Under the pieces are notes generated by a model, which was not told where the DNA came from, did no database searches, and saw only the letters and a program-made list of their open reading frames with translations. A program made the position numbers and the translations under genes. From positions 62,001-126,000 of the forward strand of contig NZ_CANNBW010000007.1 in the NCBI RefSeq assembly GCF_947502995.1: DNA of 64,000 nucleotides. The letters are read 5' to 3'. Position 1 is the first letter of the stretch; each line of letters starts with the position of its first letter. Positions 7,772 through 16,500 of the stretch are shown piece after piece. The DNA comes from an uncultured Tenacibaculum sp. Lineage in GTDB: Bacteria; Bacteroidota; Bacteroidia; Flavobacteriales; Flavobacteriaceae.

Positions 7772-7829
7772 TTGAGTTAAGATCAATTTTATATGAGCTA
7801 AGAATTAGAGGATAACGATCCTAACTTTG
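7772..7829 (+). promoter_or_regulatory. promoter and AraC-type boxes of the DUF1328 gene
   Basis: The -7 box TAACTTTG is at 7822-7829. ATGAGCTAAG (7793-7802) is the exact complement of CTTAGCTCAT, and TTGAGTTAAG (7772-7781) matches 8 of 10 bases. They are 21 bp apart, with the nearer box 19 bp before the -7 box. Orientation and spacing relative to transcription are identical to the barrel operon promoter. Confidence 0.7.
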
Positions 7830-7866
7830 CCGTAATAACAAGTATTAATCTTAAAAACTATATATT

Positions 7867-8031
7867 ATGTTACGATGGTCATTAACCTTTATAATTATTG
7901 CAATAATCGCTGGAATCTTAGGTTTTTCAGGAATCGCAGGAGCAGCAACAGGAATTGCTAAAGTTCTATTCTTAATTTTTATAATCTTATTTATTTTCTC
8001 ATTAGTAAGAGGAAGTTCAAGGCATGTGTAA
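7867..8031 (+). CDS. DUF1328 (YtjA-like) small membrane protein
   Basis: A 54-residue frame from ATG 7867 to TAA 8029-8031. It starts [20 protein letters not shown], continues [19 protein letters not shown] and ends with a short basic tail, which is the classic pattern of DUF1328/YtjA proteins: two membrane helices with a Gly/Ala hinge. These peptides are common in general-stress regulons, but their molecular role is unclear. The MscS gene follows after 94 bp on the same strand. Confidence 0.85.
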   Translation: MLRWSLTFIIIAIIAGILGFSGIAGAATGIAKVLFLIFIILFIFSLVRGSSRHV

Positions 8032-8125
8032 AGGCTAAATAAGTGGCATAAATTAGGTAAAAACACATATTTCAACCTAAAATTTTAATTATTACTTACT
8101 AAATCTTTACAAATACTAAACACAT

Positions 8126-9013
8126 ATGAACTTAAATAATACACTTGATACAATCAAAACCGCAATAGCAGATTATTGGAATGAATTTCTAACGCATGTT
8201 CCAGGAATTATCGTTGCTGTTTTAATTGTAATAATAGGTTTTTTGTTATCTAATTTTATATCATCATTTTTTAAAAAGACGATTTCTATACGAACAAAAG
8301 ATCCTTTAATAACTAATTTCTTAGGAAAAACTATAAAATATGGATTAGTATTGTTAACTGTAATATTTGCATTAAATACAGCAGGTTTAGGTCATATTGC
8401 AAGTGGATTTTTAACAGCAGCAGGAGCCTCAGCTGTAATTATAGGTTTTGCGTTTAAAGATATAGGCGAAAATTTTATTTCAGGTGTAATATTATCATTT
8501 AATAGACCTTTTAATGTAAACGATACAGTTCTAATTGGAGATATATTTGGAAAGGTAAAAACAATGGAGTTTAGACATTCTAAACTTAAAACTTTTGACG
8601 GAAGAGATGTGTATATACCTAATAGCGATATCATTAAAAAACCTGTTTTTAATTATACTGAAGATGGTTATTATCGTTCTGATTTTATTGTGGGTATAGA
8701 CTATGATGATGATATCGATTTAGCAAAAGATGTTGTAATTAAAGCAGTAACGAATACCTCTGGAGTAATAGATACCAATGAACATAAATGTTTTGTTACT
8801 GTAGATTCTTTAGGTGTAAGTACTGTCAATCTTAAAATTTTGTTTTGGACAAAAACAATGGAATATAAGCGCGGTGCCTTAGAAGTGAAAAGTGATGTGG
8901 TAAAAAATGTTAAAAATACAATTATAGAACATGGTTTAAATATGCCAGCTGATATCACAGAATTTAAATTATACAATACACAAAAGCATATTCCAGTTTT
9001 ATTAGATAAATAG
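8126..9013 (+). CDS. small-conductance mechanosensitive channel, MscS family
   Basis: 295 residues. Three N-terminal membrane helices are visible (about 24-46, 68-87 and 96-130). The third is Gly/Ala rich, GFLTAAGASAVIIGFAFKD, the pore-lining TM3 of MscS, followed by IGENFISGVIL. The beta domain (FNVNDTVLIGDIFGKV) and the cytoplasmic alpha/beta domain complete the family layout. MscS opens under membrane tension and releases solutes during hypo-osmotic shock. It lies downstream of the AraC-controlled DUF1328 gene, which suggests an osmotic or envelope stress role for the cluster. Confidence 0.92.
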   Translation: MNLNNTLDTIKTAIADYWNEFLTHVPGIIVAVLIVIIGFLLSNFISSFFKKTISIRTKDPLITNFLGKTIKYGLVLLTVIFALNTAGLGHIASGFLTAAGASAVIIGFAFKDIGENFISGVILSFNRPFNVNDTVLIGDIFGKVKTMEFRHSKLKTFDGRDVYIPNSDIIKKPVFNYTEDGYYRSDFIVGIDYDDDIDLAKDVVIKAVTNTSGVIDTNEHKCFVTVDSLGVSTVNLKILFWTKTMEYKRGALEVKSDVVKNVKNTIIEHGLNMPADITEFKLYNTQKHIPVLLDK

Positions 9014-9044
9014 AGTTATTTAATTACAAAATAGTAAACAGTGA

Positions 9045-9078
9045 GCATCTTAAGATTTCAGATTAAGATGTTTTTTTA
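9045..9078 (+). terminator. intrinsic terminator after the MscS gene
   Basis: CATCTTAA (9046-9053) pairs with TTAAGATG (9063-9070), followed by seven T. The next promoter -7 box TATTTTTG (9077-9084) begins inside the T run. Confidence 0.75.
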
Positions 9079-9114
9079 TTTTTGTAGAGAGTTATTAAGT
9101 AAGCCAATTATCAA

Positions 9115-10023
9115 ATGAACTTTTTAAAATCCCTATGTATTTCTACTTTTTTGTTTTTTTGTTTTTCATGTAATAACAATAAAAAAGAAGAAGAAAAGAT
9201 TAAATTTAGTTATACAGCAAAATTACCCAAAAATGGAATTTTAAAAGGAGTTGTTGAATTAGGAACTTCAGGCTTTAATTATTTCATAGTTGAAATTGAT
9301 GAAAATAAAAACTGGAAATTAAAAGAAGCTGCTTACGGAAAAAGTTTAATTGCAGAGGCAATGACAACTACTGACGAAATAGATAGAAAGCTAAATAAGT
9401 TCTTAACAAAAATTGAAGCTTTAGGTGTTGCCAAAGAACATATTAATTTCGTGGTGAGTTCAGGAGCTTTAAAAGAAGAAGTTACTCAACTAATAATTGA
9501 AGAATTAAAGAAAAGAGCACATGTTATTAAGGAAATTTCACCAAAAGAGGAAGCAATATATAGTTTAAAAGCGATTTTACCTGAAGCATTTAAAAAGAAT
9601 GCTTTTGTAGTCGATTTAGGTTCAGGGAACACTAAAATTTCCTTTGTAGAAAACGGTAAGTTAATTGGCAAAGAAACTCATGGTAGTAAATATCATCAAA
9701 AAGGAACTGAAGATGATGTTGTATATAATGATGTAAAAGAAGTTGCAACATTAGTTCCAGAGGAAAATAGAAAATTCTGTTTTTTAATCGGAGGTATACC
9801 TTTTCAATTGGCCAAAGAATTCAGAAAAGAAGAGGAACGCTATACAGTGCTTTCATCAAACATTAGAAAGTTCGATAAAGTAAAAGAAGAAAAAGGTAAA
9901 AAAATTGAATCAGGACTAACTATTTACAAAGCTATCGTAGATGCTACTGGTTGTCAAAATTTTATTTTCGACTGGGAAACAAACTTTACCATAGGTTATC
10001 TGTTAGAAAAAGAAGGATTATAA
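9115..10023 (+). CDS. Ppx/GppA-like (ASKHA-fold) lipoprotein, paralog 2
   Basis: 302 residues, clearly homologous to the protein at 3385 along the whole length. Lipobox CFSC gives Cys19, followed by an Asn/Lys/Glu-rich linker. Motifs are VELGTSGFNYF (48-58), VVSSGA (113-118), KEEA (144-147), VVDLGSGNTK (165-174) and a late LIGGIPFQLAKE. The acidic residue expected in the Ppx active site is kept, as are both phosphate loops, so enzymatic activity is plausible despite the unusual extracytoplasmic position. The two paralogs enclose the AraC stress cluster. Confidence 0.7.
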   Translation: MNFLKSLCISTFLFFCFSCNNNKKEEEKIKFSYTAKLPKNGILKGVVELGTSGFNYFIVEIDENKNWKLKEAAYGKSLIAEAMTTTDEIDRKLNKFLTKIEALGVAKEHINFVVSSGALKEEVTQLIIEELKKRAHVIKEISPKEEAIYSLKAILPEAFKKNAFVVDLGSGNTKISFVENGKLIGKETHGSKYHQKGTEDDVVYNDVKEVATLVPEENRKFCFLIGGIPFQLAKEFRKEEERYTVLSSNIRKFDKVKEEKGKKIESGLTIYKAIVDATGCQNFIFDWETNFTIGYLLEKEGL

Positions 10024-10079
10024 GTTAAATTTTACCTGCTATATAAGTTACCTTAGGTTTATTACAGTATTACGATATT

Positions 10080-10115
10080 ATTAACGAGTTAACTCGTTAA
10101 TTTTTCGCATCTTTG
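10080..10115 (+). promoter_or_regulatory. 22-bp palindrome overlapping a promoter
   Basis: TTAACGAGTTAACTCGTTAA (10081-10100) is a perfect palindrome, extendable by one pair on each side. It sits 7 bp before a -7-like box CATCTTTG (10108-10115), in the place where RNA polymerase contacts the spacer. The ATG of the next gene starts 6 nt after the box, so the mRNA may be leaderless. The arrangement suggests a repressor operator. Confidence 0.6.
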
Positions 10116-10120
10116 TTTTC

Positions 10121-10966
10121 ATGCGTATTTACCCAATCGAAACCGGAAATTTTAAATTAGATGGTGGAGCAATGTTTGGTGTTGTTCCAAAGTCTTTATG
10201 GCAAAGAACAAACTCAGCAGATGCAAATAATATGATCGATATGTCGATGCGATGTCTTTTAATAGAAGACGGAGATAGACTTACTTTAATCGATACAGGT
10301 ATTGGAAACAAACAGTCTGATAAATTTTTTGGTTATTATTATTTGTTTGGAGATTTTTCTTTGGACAAATCCCTAGCTGAATTAGGTTTTCATAGAGATG
10401 ATATAACAGATGTGTTTTTAACACATTTACATTTTGATCATTGTGGAGGAGCTATTCAATGGAATAAAGATCGAACAGGTTTCGAACCTGCATTTAAAAA
10501 TGCAAGGTTTTGGAGTAATAGTCGTCATTGGGATTGGGCTGTTAATCCCAATTCAAGAGAAAAAGCCTCATTTCTATCAGAAAACATACTCCCAATTGAA
10601 GAAAGTGGTCAATTAAACTTCCTACATTTAAATGCAAAAGATTACGTAGGTTTCGATGTGTTATTTAAAGATGGTCACACAGAGAAACAGATGCTGCCTA
10701 AAATCCAATATAAAGATAAAACCATTGTTTTTATGGCAGATTTACTACCAACCGCAGGTCATATTCCATTACCTTACGTAATGGGTTACGATACAAGACC
10801 ATTGCTTACGCTAAAAGAAAAAGAAGCATTTTTAACAGAAGCAGCAGATAACGAATATTTACTTTTCTTAGAGCACGATGCTCATAACGAAGTTATCACT
10901 GTAAAACATACTGAAAAAGGAGTCCGATTAAAAGAAACTTACAAATTTAGAGAGATATTTAATTAA
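10121..10966 (+). CDS. metallo-beta-lactamase-fold hydrolase
   Basis: 281 residues without signal peptide. The zinc motif THLHFDHCGG (about residues 102-111, HxHxDH) is intact, with a later GHT (about 188-190), FMADLLPTAGH and EHDAHN near the C terminus supplying further metal ligands. This is the general layout of lactonase/MBL hydrolases; the substrate cannot be read from the sequence. The subtilisin-like gene starts 7 bp after its stop, so they are probably cotranscribed. Confidence 0.85.
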   Translation: MRIYPIETGNFKLDGGAMFGVVPKSLWQRTNSADANNMIDMSMRCLLIEDGDRLTLIDTGIGNKQSDKFFGYYYLFGDFSLDKSLAELGFHRDDITDVFLTHLHFDHCGGAIQWNKDRTGFEPAFKNARFWSNSRHWDWAVNPNSREKASFLSENILPIEESGQLNFLHLNAKDYVGFDVLFKDGHTEKQMLPKIQYKDKTIVFMADLLPTAGHIPLPYVMGYDTRPLLTLKEKEAFLTEAADNEYLLFLEHDAHNEVITVKHTEKGVRLKETYKFREIFN

Positions 10967-10973
10967 GAGAGAA

Positions 10974-12629
10974 ATGAGAATGAGAGTATACAAACCTATT
11001 TTATCTTCAATCGTTTTAGTTGGTTTAGCAAGTTGTTCTTCAACGGCTAATATTAAGAAAATAATTATCCCAGCGGGAGTAAATAATGAAGTTTTAATTC
11101 CTGCTAAAAAAGCAGAATTAACTAAAGTAGAAAAGCAAAACTGGCAACATTTAGATTTAGCTACAGATTCTATTCCAGGAATGAGTGTGAATAAAGCTTA
11201 TGAATTCTTAAAAGGAAAGAAAGGTGTAGAAGTTGTTGTAGGAGTTGTTGATAGTGGAACAGATTTAAATCATGAAGATTTAAAAGATGTAGCTTGGATT
11301 AATAAAGGTGAAATAGCTGGTAATGGAAAAGATGATGATAATAATGGATATGTAGATGATATTCATGGATGGAACTTCTTAGGTGATTCTTATACAGAAC
11401 ACTTAGAGTACGAGCGTATCTTAATGAAACCTAGTGTTGCAGATCCTGCAACTTTAGCTGAGGTTAAAGCTTTTCAGGAAGAAAAAATTAAGGAAGCTAA
11501 AGAGACTAAGTTTAATTATCAAAATTACTTATCAGGAATATTATTTGCAGACAAGGCTTTAAAAGATCACTTAAAGAAAGATGATTATACTTTTGAAGAA
11601 GTTGAAGCTATTCAAAATCCTAGTGATGAGTTAAAACAAGCTATTGGTGTTGCTATTGGTTTTGTAAAAGCAAATGGTAGAACTATGTCGGGGATTCAAA
11701 AAGAATTAAAAAAAGGAATCAAAAAAGCAGAAAAAACTATTAGTGGAGATAATCTTAAAAAAGATTATAGAACAGTAGTTGGAGATAATGCTTACGACAT
11801 TAATGATAAACCAGGATATGGAAACGGAAAAACTGGTCATTCAGAAAAGGATGAGTCACACGGTTCTCACGTTTCAGGTATTATTGCTGCTACCAGAAAT
11901 AATGGAAAAGGAATGAATGGTGTTGCTACTAATGTAAAAATCATGGCTGTTAGATCTGTTTCTGATGGAGATGAATATGATAAAGACGTAGCTTTAGGGA
12001 TTCGTTATGCTGTAGATAACGGAGCAAAAGTTATCAATACAAGTTTTGGTAAGGCTTTTTCACCAAATAAAGAATGGGTTTACGATGCAATTAGATATGC
12101 GGCAGACAAAGATGTATTAATCGTTAATGCGGCTGGAAACGATGGAAAAAATATTGATGTTGAAAAATCATTTCCTAATGATGCGCCAGATTTAATTAAT
12201 GAAATTTCAGATAATTTCCTTACAGTTGGAGCAATGAGTGCTAATTATAATAAAGATTTACCAGCTGGTTTTTCTAATTATGGAAAAAAGAATGTAGATG
12301 TTTTTGCACCAGGAGTAGCAATTTATTCAACGTTCCCAGAAAGTACTTACGAATCTATTAGTGGTACTTCAATGGCATCTCCTTCTACTGCAGGTGTTGC
12401 AGCTTTAATTCGTTCATATTATCCACAGTTATCTGCTAGTCAGGTAAAGAGAATTATTATGAATTCTGGGACTAAAATTAATATGGATGTAGTGAAGCCA
12501 GGTTCACAATCACGTGAAAAGCCTGATGGAGAATTAGTTCCTTTTGCAGATTTATCTGTTTCAGGTCGTGTAGTTAATGCTTACAACGCTTTAGTTATGG
12601 CAGACAAACTAGTAAAAGCAAACAAATAA
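10974..12629 (+). CDS. subtilisin-like S8 peptidase, lipoprotein
   Basis: 551 residues. A lipoprotein signal ends LASCSS. The catalytic triad is complete: Asp in VVDSGTDLNHEDL, His in DESHGSHVSG and Ser in SGTSMASPSTAG. The insertion between the Asp and His motifs is long, about 200 residues and charged, as in several Bacteroidota S8 peptidases. The enzyme should act in the periplasm or on the cell surface. ATG 10974 is used; ATG 10980 would give nearly the same signal. It is followed by its own terminator. Confidence 0.92.
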   Translation: MRMRVYKPILSSIVLVGLASCSSTANIKKIIIPAGVNNEVLIPAKKAELTKVEKQNWQHLDLATDSIPGMSVNKAYEFLKGKKGVEVVVGVVDSGTDLNHEDLKDVAWINKGEIAGNGKDDDNNGYVDDIHGWNFLGDSYTEHLEYERILMKPSVADPATLAEVKAFQEEKIKEAKETKFNYQNYLSGILFADKALKDHLKKDDYTFEEVEAIQNPSDELKQAIGVAIGFVKANGRTMSGIQKELKKGIKKAEKTISGDNLKKDYRTVVGDNAYDINDKPGYGNGKTGHSEKDESHGSHVSGIIAATRNNGKGMNGVATNVKIMAVRSVSDGDEYDKDVALGIRYAVDNGAKVINTSFGKAFSPNKEWVYDAIRYAADKDVLIVNAAGNDGKNIDVEKSFPNDAPDLINEISDNFLTVGAMSANYNKDLPAGFSNYGKKNVDVFAPGVAIYSTFPESTYESISGTSMASPSTAGVAALIRSYYPQLSASQVKRIIMNSGTKINMDVVKPGSQSREKPDGELVPFADLSVSGRVVNAYNALVMADKLVKANK

Positions 12630-12637
12630 TAAAAACC

Positions 12638-12667
12638 AAAAAGAGCATTAACAATGCTCTTTTTTTA
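12638..12667 (+). terminator. intrinsic terminator after the S8 peptidase gene
   Basis: AAAGAGCATT (12640-12649) pairs with AATGCTCTTT (12653-12662) around a 3-nt loop, followed by T. Confidence 0.85.
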
Positions 12668-12686
12668 ATAATAACTAAATTATATA

Positions 12687-14546
12687 ATGAGAAAAATTTT
12701 TCATTTCATTTTATGTGCTGGATTGATTTCTTGTGCTAGTTACGCTCAAAATACATCGAGTTCAAAAAGTAACTATTGGCAACAACAAGCAGATTATACT
12801 ATGGACATTGATATGGATGTAAAAACATATCAATATAAAGGAAAACAAAAACTTGTTTACACAAATAATTCACCAGATGAACTAAATAAAGTATTTTATC
12901 ATTTGTATTTCAATGCTTTTCAACCAAATTCTCAAATGGATGCTCGTTTACATACGATCGAAGATCCAGATGGAAGAATGGTAGAGAAAATTGGAACTTC
13001 TGAAGATGTAAAAACTGTAAGTAGAATTGCCAAATTACAACCTAATGAAATAGGTTTTATTAAAGTAAGTTCTTTACGCCAAAACGGAAAAAAAGTTTCT
13101 TATGAAATTGTAGGAACTATTTTAGAAGTTACTTTAAATACTCCAATTAAATCTGGAGAAAAAGCAACTTTCGAAATGGAATTTAATGCTCAAGTTCCTT
13201 TACAAATTCGTAGATCTGGAAGAAATAGTAAAGAAGGAGTTGCATTATCAATGACTCAATGGTATCCTAAAATGGCAGAATATGATTTCGAAGGTTGGCA
13301 TACACCTCCATATATTGCTAGAGAATTTCACGGTGTTTGGGGTAATTTTGATGTTACTTTACATATTGATAAGAATTATGTAGTTGGTGGTACAGGAGAT
13401 TTATTGAATCCTCAAGAAGTTGGACATGGTTATGAGGACAAGAATAAATCTTTAAGTTTACCAAAAGGTAAGAAATTAACGTGGAAGTTTTCAGGAAAAA
13501 ACATTCACGATTTTACTTGGGCTGCAGATCCAGAATATCAGCATGATATTTATAAGATGGAAAATGGGATTGATTTACATTTTTTATACAAGAAAACATT
13601 AGATGCTAAGTTTATTGAAAACTGGAAGAAGTTACAGCCTAAAACAGCTGATTTAATGAAATATTTCAGTAAGCATATTGGTCAGTATCCATACAAACAA
13701 TACTCTGTAATCCAAGGTGGAGATGGTGGAATGGAATATGCACAATGTACTTTAATTACAGGACAAAGACCTTGGGGAAGCTTACTTGGTGTTACTGCTC
13801 ATGAGTTAGCTCACACATGGTTTCAATTTTTATTAGCAACAAATGAGAGTAAGCATCCATGGATGGATGAAGGTTTTACAACGTACATTTCCAACAAAGC
13901 CATGAATGAAATTACAGGAAGAGGTGCTGTAAACCCAAATAGTGGTTCCTACAGAGGGTATGGTTTTTTAGTAAAATCAGGTATGGAAAAGCCATTATCT
14001 ACTCATGCAGATAGATATGAAACTAATAGAGCTTATGGTATTGGAAGTTATAGTAAAGGAAGTATTTTCTTAAGCCAATTAGAATATGTTATTGGTTCAG
14101 ATAATGTAGCTAAAACATTAAAAGAATATTACAATCAATTTTCATTTAAACATCCAACACCAAATGATTTTAAACGTGTTGCAGAAAAAGTTTCTGGAAT
14201 TCATTTAGATTGGTACTTAAATGAATGGAGTCAAACAACTAATTTTATCGATTACGGAATTAAAACTGTAAAAGGGAAAGAAGTTACTTTAGAAAGAATT
14301 GGAGCAATGCCAATGCCTTTAGATGTAGTTGTAGAATATACAGATGGAACAAAAGAATCTTTTAATATTCCATTAGAAATTATGAGAGGAAATAAACCAT
14401 CTTCTTCAACTTTATTAAAAGATTGGGGGTGGGCATATCCAACATATACTTTTGAGGCTTCTAAACCTGTAAAAAGTATAGATATTAATAAAGATGGATT
14501 TATGGCAGATATTAATCCATTAAATAACACATTTACTTTAGAATAG
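12687..14546 (+). CDS. M1-family metallopeptidase, secreted
   Basis: 619 residues with a signal peptide ending near SYAQ. The zinc site HELAHTWFQ followed by WMDEGFTTY (HExxH-x18-E) is intact, and GGMEYAQ stands for the GxMEN substrate-binding motif of M1 aminopeptidases. The N-terminal beta domain recognises unfolded or peptide substrates in this family. It probably degrades peptides in the periplasm or outside the cell. A terminator precedes it and another follows, so it may be a separate unit from the S8 gene. Confidence 0.92.
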   Translation: MRKIFHFILCAGLISCASYAQNTSSSKSNYWQQQADYTMDIDMDVKTYQYKGKQKLVYTNNSPDELNKVFYHLYFNAFQPNSQMDARLHTIEDPDGRMVEKIGTSEDVKTVSRIAKLQPNEIGFIKVSSLRQNGKKVSYEIVGTILEVTLNTPIKSGEKATFEMEFNAQVPLQIRRSGRNSKEGVALSMTQWYPKMAEYDFEGWHTPPYIAREFHGVWGNFDVTLHIDKNYVVGGTGDLLNPQEVGHGYEDKNKSLSLPKGKKLTWKFSGKNIHDFTWAADPEYQHDIYKMENGIDLHFLYKKTLDAKFIENWKKLQPKTADLMKYFSKHIGQYPYKQYSVIQGGDGGMEYAQCTLITGQRPWGSLLGVTAHELAHTWFQFLLATNESKHPWMDEGFTTYISNKAMNEITGRGAVNPNSGSYRGYGFLVKSGMEKPLSTHADRYETNRAYGIGSYSKGSIFLSQLEYVIGSDNVAKTLKEYYNQFSFKHPTPNDFKRVAEKVSGIHLDWYLNEWSQTTNFIDYGIKTVKGKEVTLERIGAMPMPLDVVVEYTDGTKESFNIPLEIMRGNKPSSSTLLKDWGWAYPTYTFEASKPVKSIDINKDGFMADINPLNNTFTLE

Positions 14547-14569
14547 AATTTTATTATTCTCTAATATAT

Positions 14570-14608
14570 AAAGCGGTAAAAACGAAAAGTTTTTGCCGCT
14601 TTTTTTCT
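14570..14608 (+). terminator. intrinsic terminator after the M1 peptidase gene
   Basis: AAAGCGGTAAAAAC pairs with GTTTTTGCCGCTTT around a GAAAA loop and is followed by T. The -7 box of glnS, TACTTTTG at 14620-14627, follows directly. Confidence 0.88.
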
Positions 14609-14646
14609 TTATAAATAATTACTTTTGCTCTTTAATCGTATTGAAA

Positions 14647-16335
14647 ATGTCAGAAGAAAAAAAATCACTCAATTTTATTGAACAAATCATAGAAGAGGAT
14701 TTAACTAATGGAATGAAAAAAGAAAACCTACGTTTTCGATTTCCACCAGAACCTAACGGATATCTTCATATTGGGCATACAAAGGCTATAGGAATTAGTT
14801 TTGGTTTAGGAGAAAAATATAATGCTCCAGTAAATTTACGTTTCGACGATACCAATCCAGCTAAAGAAGAGCAAGAGTATGTAGATGCAATTAAGAAAGA
14901 TGTTTCTTGGTTAGGGTATCAATGGGAAAACGAATGTTATTCTTCAGATTATTTCCAGCAATTATACGATTGGGCAGTTCAGCTAATTAAAGACGGAAAA
15001 GCTTATGTAGATAGCCAAACTTCTGAAGAAATGGCAGAACAAAAAGGTACACCAACAGAACCAGGTGTTGCTAGTCCGTATAGAGATAGAACTGTAGAAG
15101 AGAACTTAGAACTTTTTACAAAGATGAAAAATGGTGAGTTCGAAGAAGGTGAACATGTACTTCGTGCAAAGATAGATATGGCTTCTCCTAATATGTTATT
15201 AAGAGATCCATTGATGTATAGAATTTTAAAGAAATCTCATCACAGAACAGGAAACGATTGGGTGATTTATCCTATGTACGACTGGACACACGGTGAAAGT
15301 GATTATTTAGAGCAAATTTCTCACTCTTTATGTTCTTTAGAATTCAAGCCACATCGTGATCTATACAACTGGTTTAGAGATCACGTTTATGAGTACAGTA
15401 AAAGCGATTTTCCTTTAGTTCCTAAACAGCGAGAGTTTTCTAGATTAAACTTAAGTTATACGATTATGAGTAAGCGTAAATTACTTAAGTTAGTTGAAGA
15501 AGGAGTTGTTTCTGGTTGGGATGATCCAAGAATGCCAACAATTTCAGGTTTACGTAGAAGAGGTTATACTCCAGCTTCTATCAGAAACTTTATTGAAACA
15601 GTTGGGGTTTCAAAAAGAGAAAATATAATCGATGTTGCATTGTTAGAGTTTAAAATCAGAGAAGATTTAAATAAGAATGCAAATAGAGTTATGGGAGTTC
15701 TTAATCCAGTGAAATTGGTCATCACTAATTATCCTGAAGATAAAGAGGAGATTCTTATTGCGGAGAATAATCCGGAATTAGACGCTGGCTCTAGAGAAGT
15801 TCCTTTTTCTCGTGAATTATACATAGAAAGAGAGGATTTTAAAGAAGAAGCAAATAGAAAGTATTTCAGATTAGCCTTAGGTAAAGAAGTTCGTTTAAAG
15901 AACGCTTATATCATTAAAGGAGAAAGTTGTGTGAAAGACGATGATGGAAATATTACAGAAATACACTGTACATATGATCCTTTAAGTAAATCTGGAAGCG
16001 GTACTGAAGAAAGTAAACGTAAGGTAAAAGGAACATTGCATTGGGTATCTAAAAAACATGCTGTTTCTGCAGAAGTTAGAGTGTATGATAGATTATTTTC
16101 TGATGAAGCTCCAGATGGTCATAAAGACAAAGACTTTATGGAATTTTTGAATCCTGATTCTTTAAAAGTTATCAATGCTTTTGTTGAACCAAGTTTAGTT
16201 AATTCTAAAATTGGAGAAAGATTTCAATTCCAACGTTTAGGATATTTTAATGTTGACGATGATGCTACAAAAGAGCATTTAGTTTTCAATAAAACAGTAG
16301 GTTTAAGAGATACTTGGGCTAAGGTTAACAAATAG
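14647..16335 (+). CDS. glnS: glutaminyl-tRNA synthetase
   Basis: 562 residues from ATG 14647; the earlier in-frame start at 14593 lies upstream of the promoter box TACTTTTG (14620-14627) and is rejected. Class I signatures are present: FPPEPNGYLHIGHTKAI (HIGH) and the KMSKS loop in the form TIMSKRKL. The length and C-terminal beta-barrel anticodon domain (GKEVRLKNAYIIK to DDATKEHLVFNKTVGLRD) match bacterial GlnRS. It charges tRNA-Gln directly in the cytoplasm. Confidence 0.97.
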   Translation: MSEEKKSLNFIEQIIEEDLTNGMKKENLRFRFPPEPNGYLHIGHTKAIGISFGLGEKYNAPVNLRFDDTNPAKEEQEYVDAIKKDVSWLGYQWENECYSSDYFQQLYDWAVQLIKDGKAYVDSQTSEEMAEQKGTPTEPGVASPYRDRTVEENLELFTKMKNGEFEEGEHVLRAKIDMASPNMLLRDPLMYRILKKSHHRTGNDWVIYPMYDWTHGESDYLEQISHSLCSLEFKPHRDLYNWFRDHVYEYSKSDFPLVPKQREFSRLNLSYTIMSKRKLLKLVEEGVVSGWDDPRMPTISGLRRRGYTPASIRNFIETVGVSKRENIIDVALLEFKIREDLNKNANRVMGVLNPVKLVITNYPEDKEEILIAENNPELDAGSREVPFSRELYIEREDFKEEANRKYFRLALGKEVRLKNAYIIKGESCVKDDDGNITEIHCTYDPLSKSGSGTEESKRKVKGTLHWVSKKHAVSAEVRVYDRLFSDEAPDGHKDKDFMEFLNPDSLKVINAFVEPSLVNSKIGERFQFQRLGYFNVDDDATKEHLVFNKTVGLRDTWAKVNK

Positions 16336-16421
16336 ATTAAATCTATTTGTTAATTTCTGTTTATTGTAAATTTTATAATTAGAACTACTTGATTGCGTTA
16401 AAAAAATAGAAATAATGTAGT

Positions 16422-16429
16422 TATTTTTG
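16422..16429 (+). promoter_or_regulatory. promoter -7 box for the first TonB-domain gene
   Basis: TATTTTTG matches TAnnTTTG, 71 bp before the ATG. The leader ends with a run of seven C (16491-16497) just before the start codon. Confidence 0.45.
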
Positions 16430-16500
16430 TTTTTTAACATAATTTATGTAATTTAGTAATCCCAATATTATTAATTACCAAGTAAAAATCCCCCCCTAAA

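Noticed and set aside
7851..8075. A 74-codon minus-strand frame over the DUF1328 gene
   Set aside because: The plus strand encodes a recognisable DUF1328 protein with a good promoter; the antisense frame has no support.
8392..8976. Two open frames on the minus strand within the MscS gene
   Set aside because: They are antisense shadows of a well-conserved channel gene and show no protein-like motifs.
14593..14646. An upstream start for glnS adding 18 residues
   Set aside because: The terminator of the previous gene and the glnS promoter box lie within or beside this stretch; the family begins near ATG 14647.
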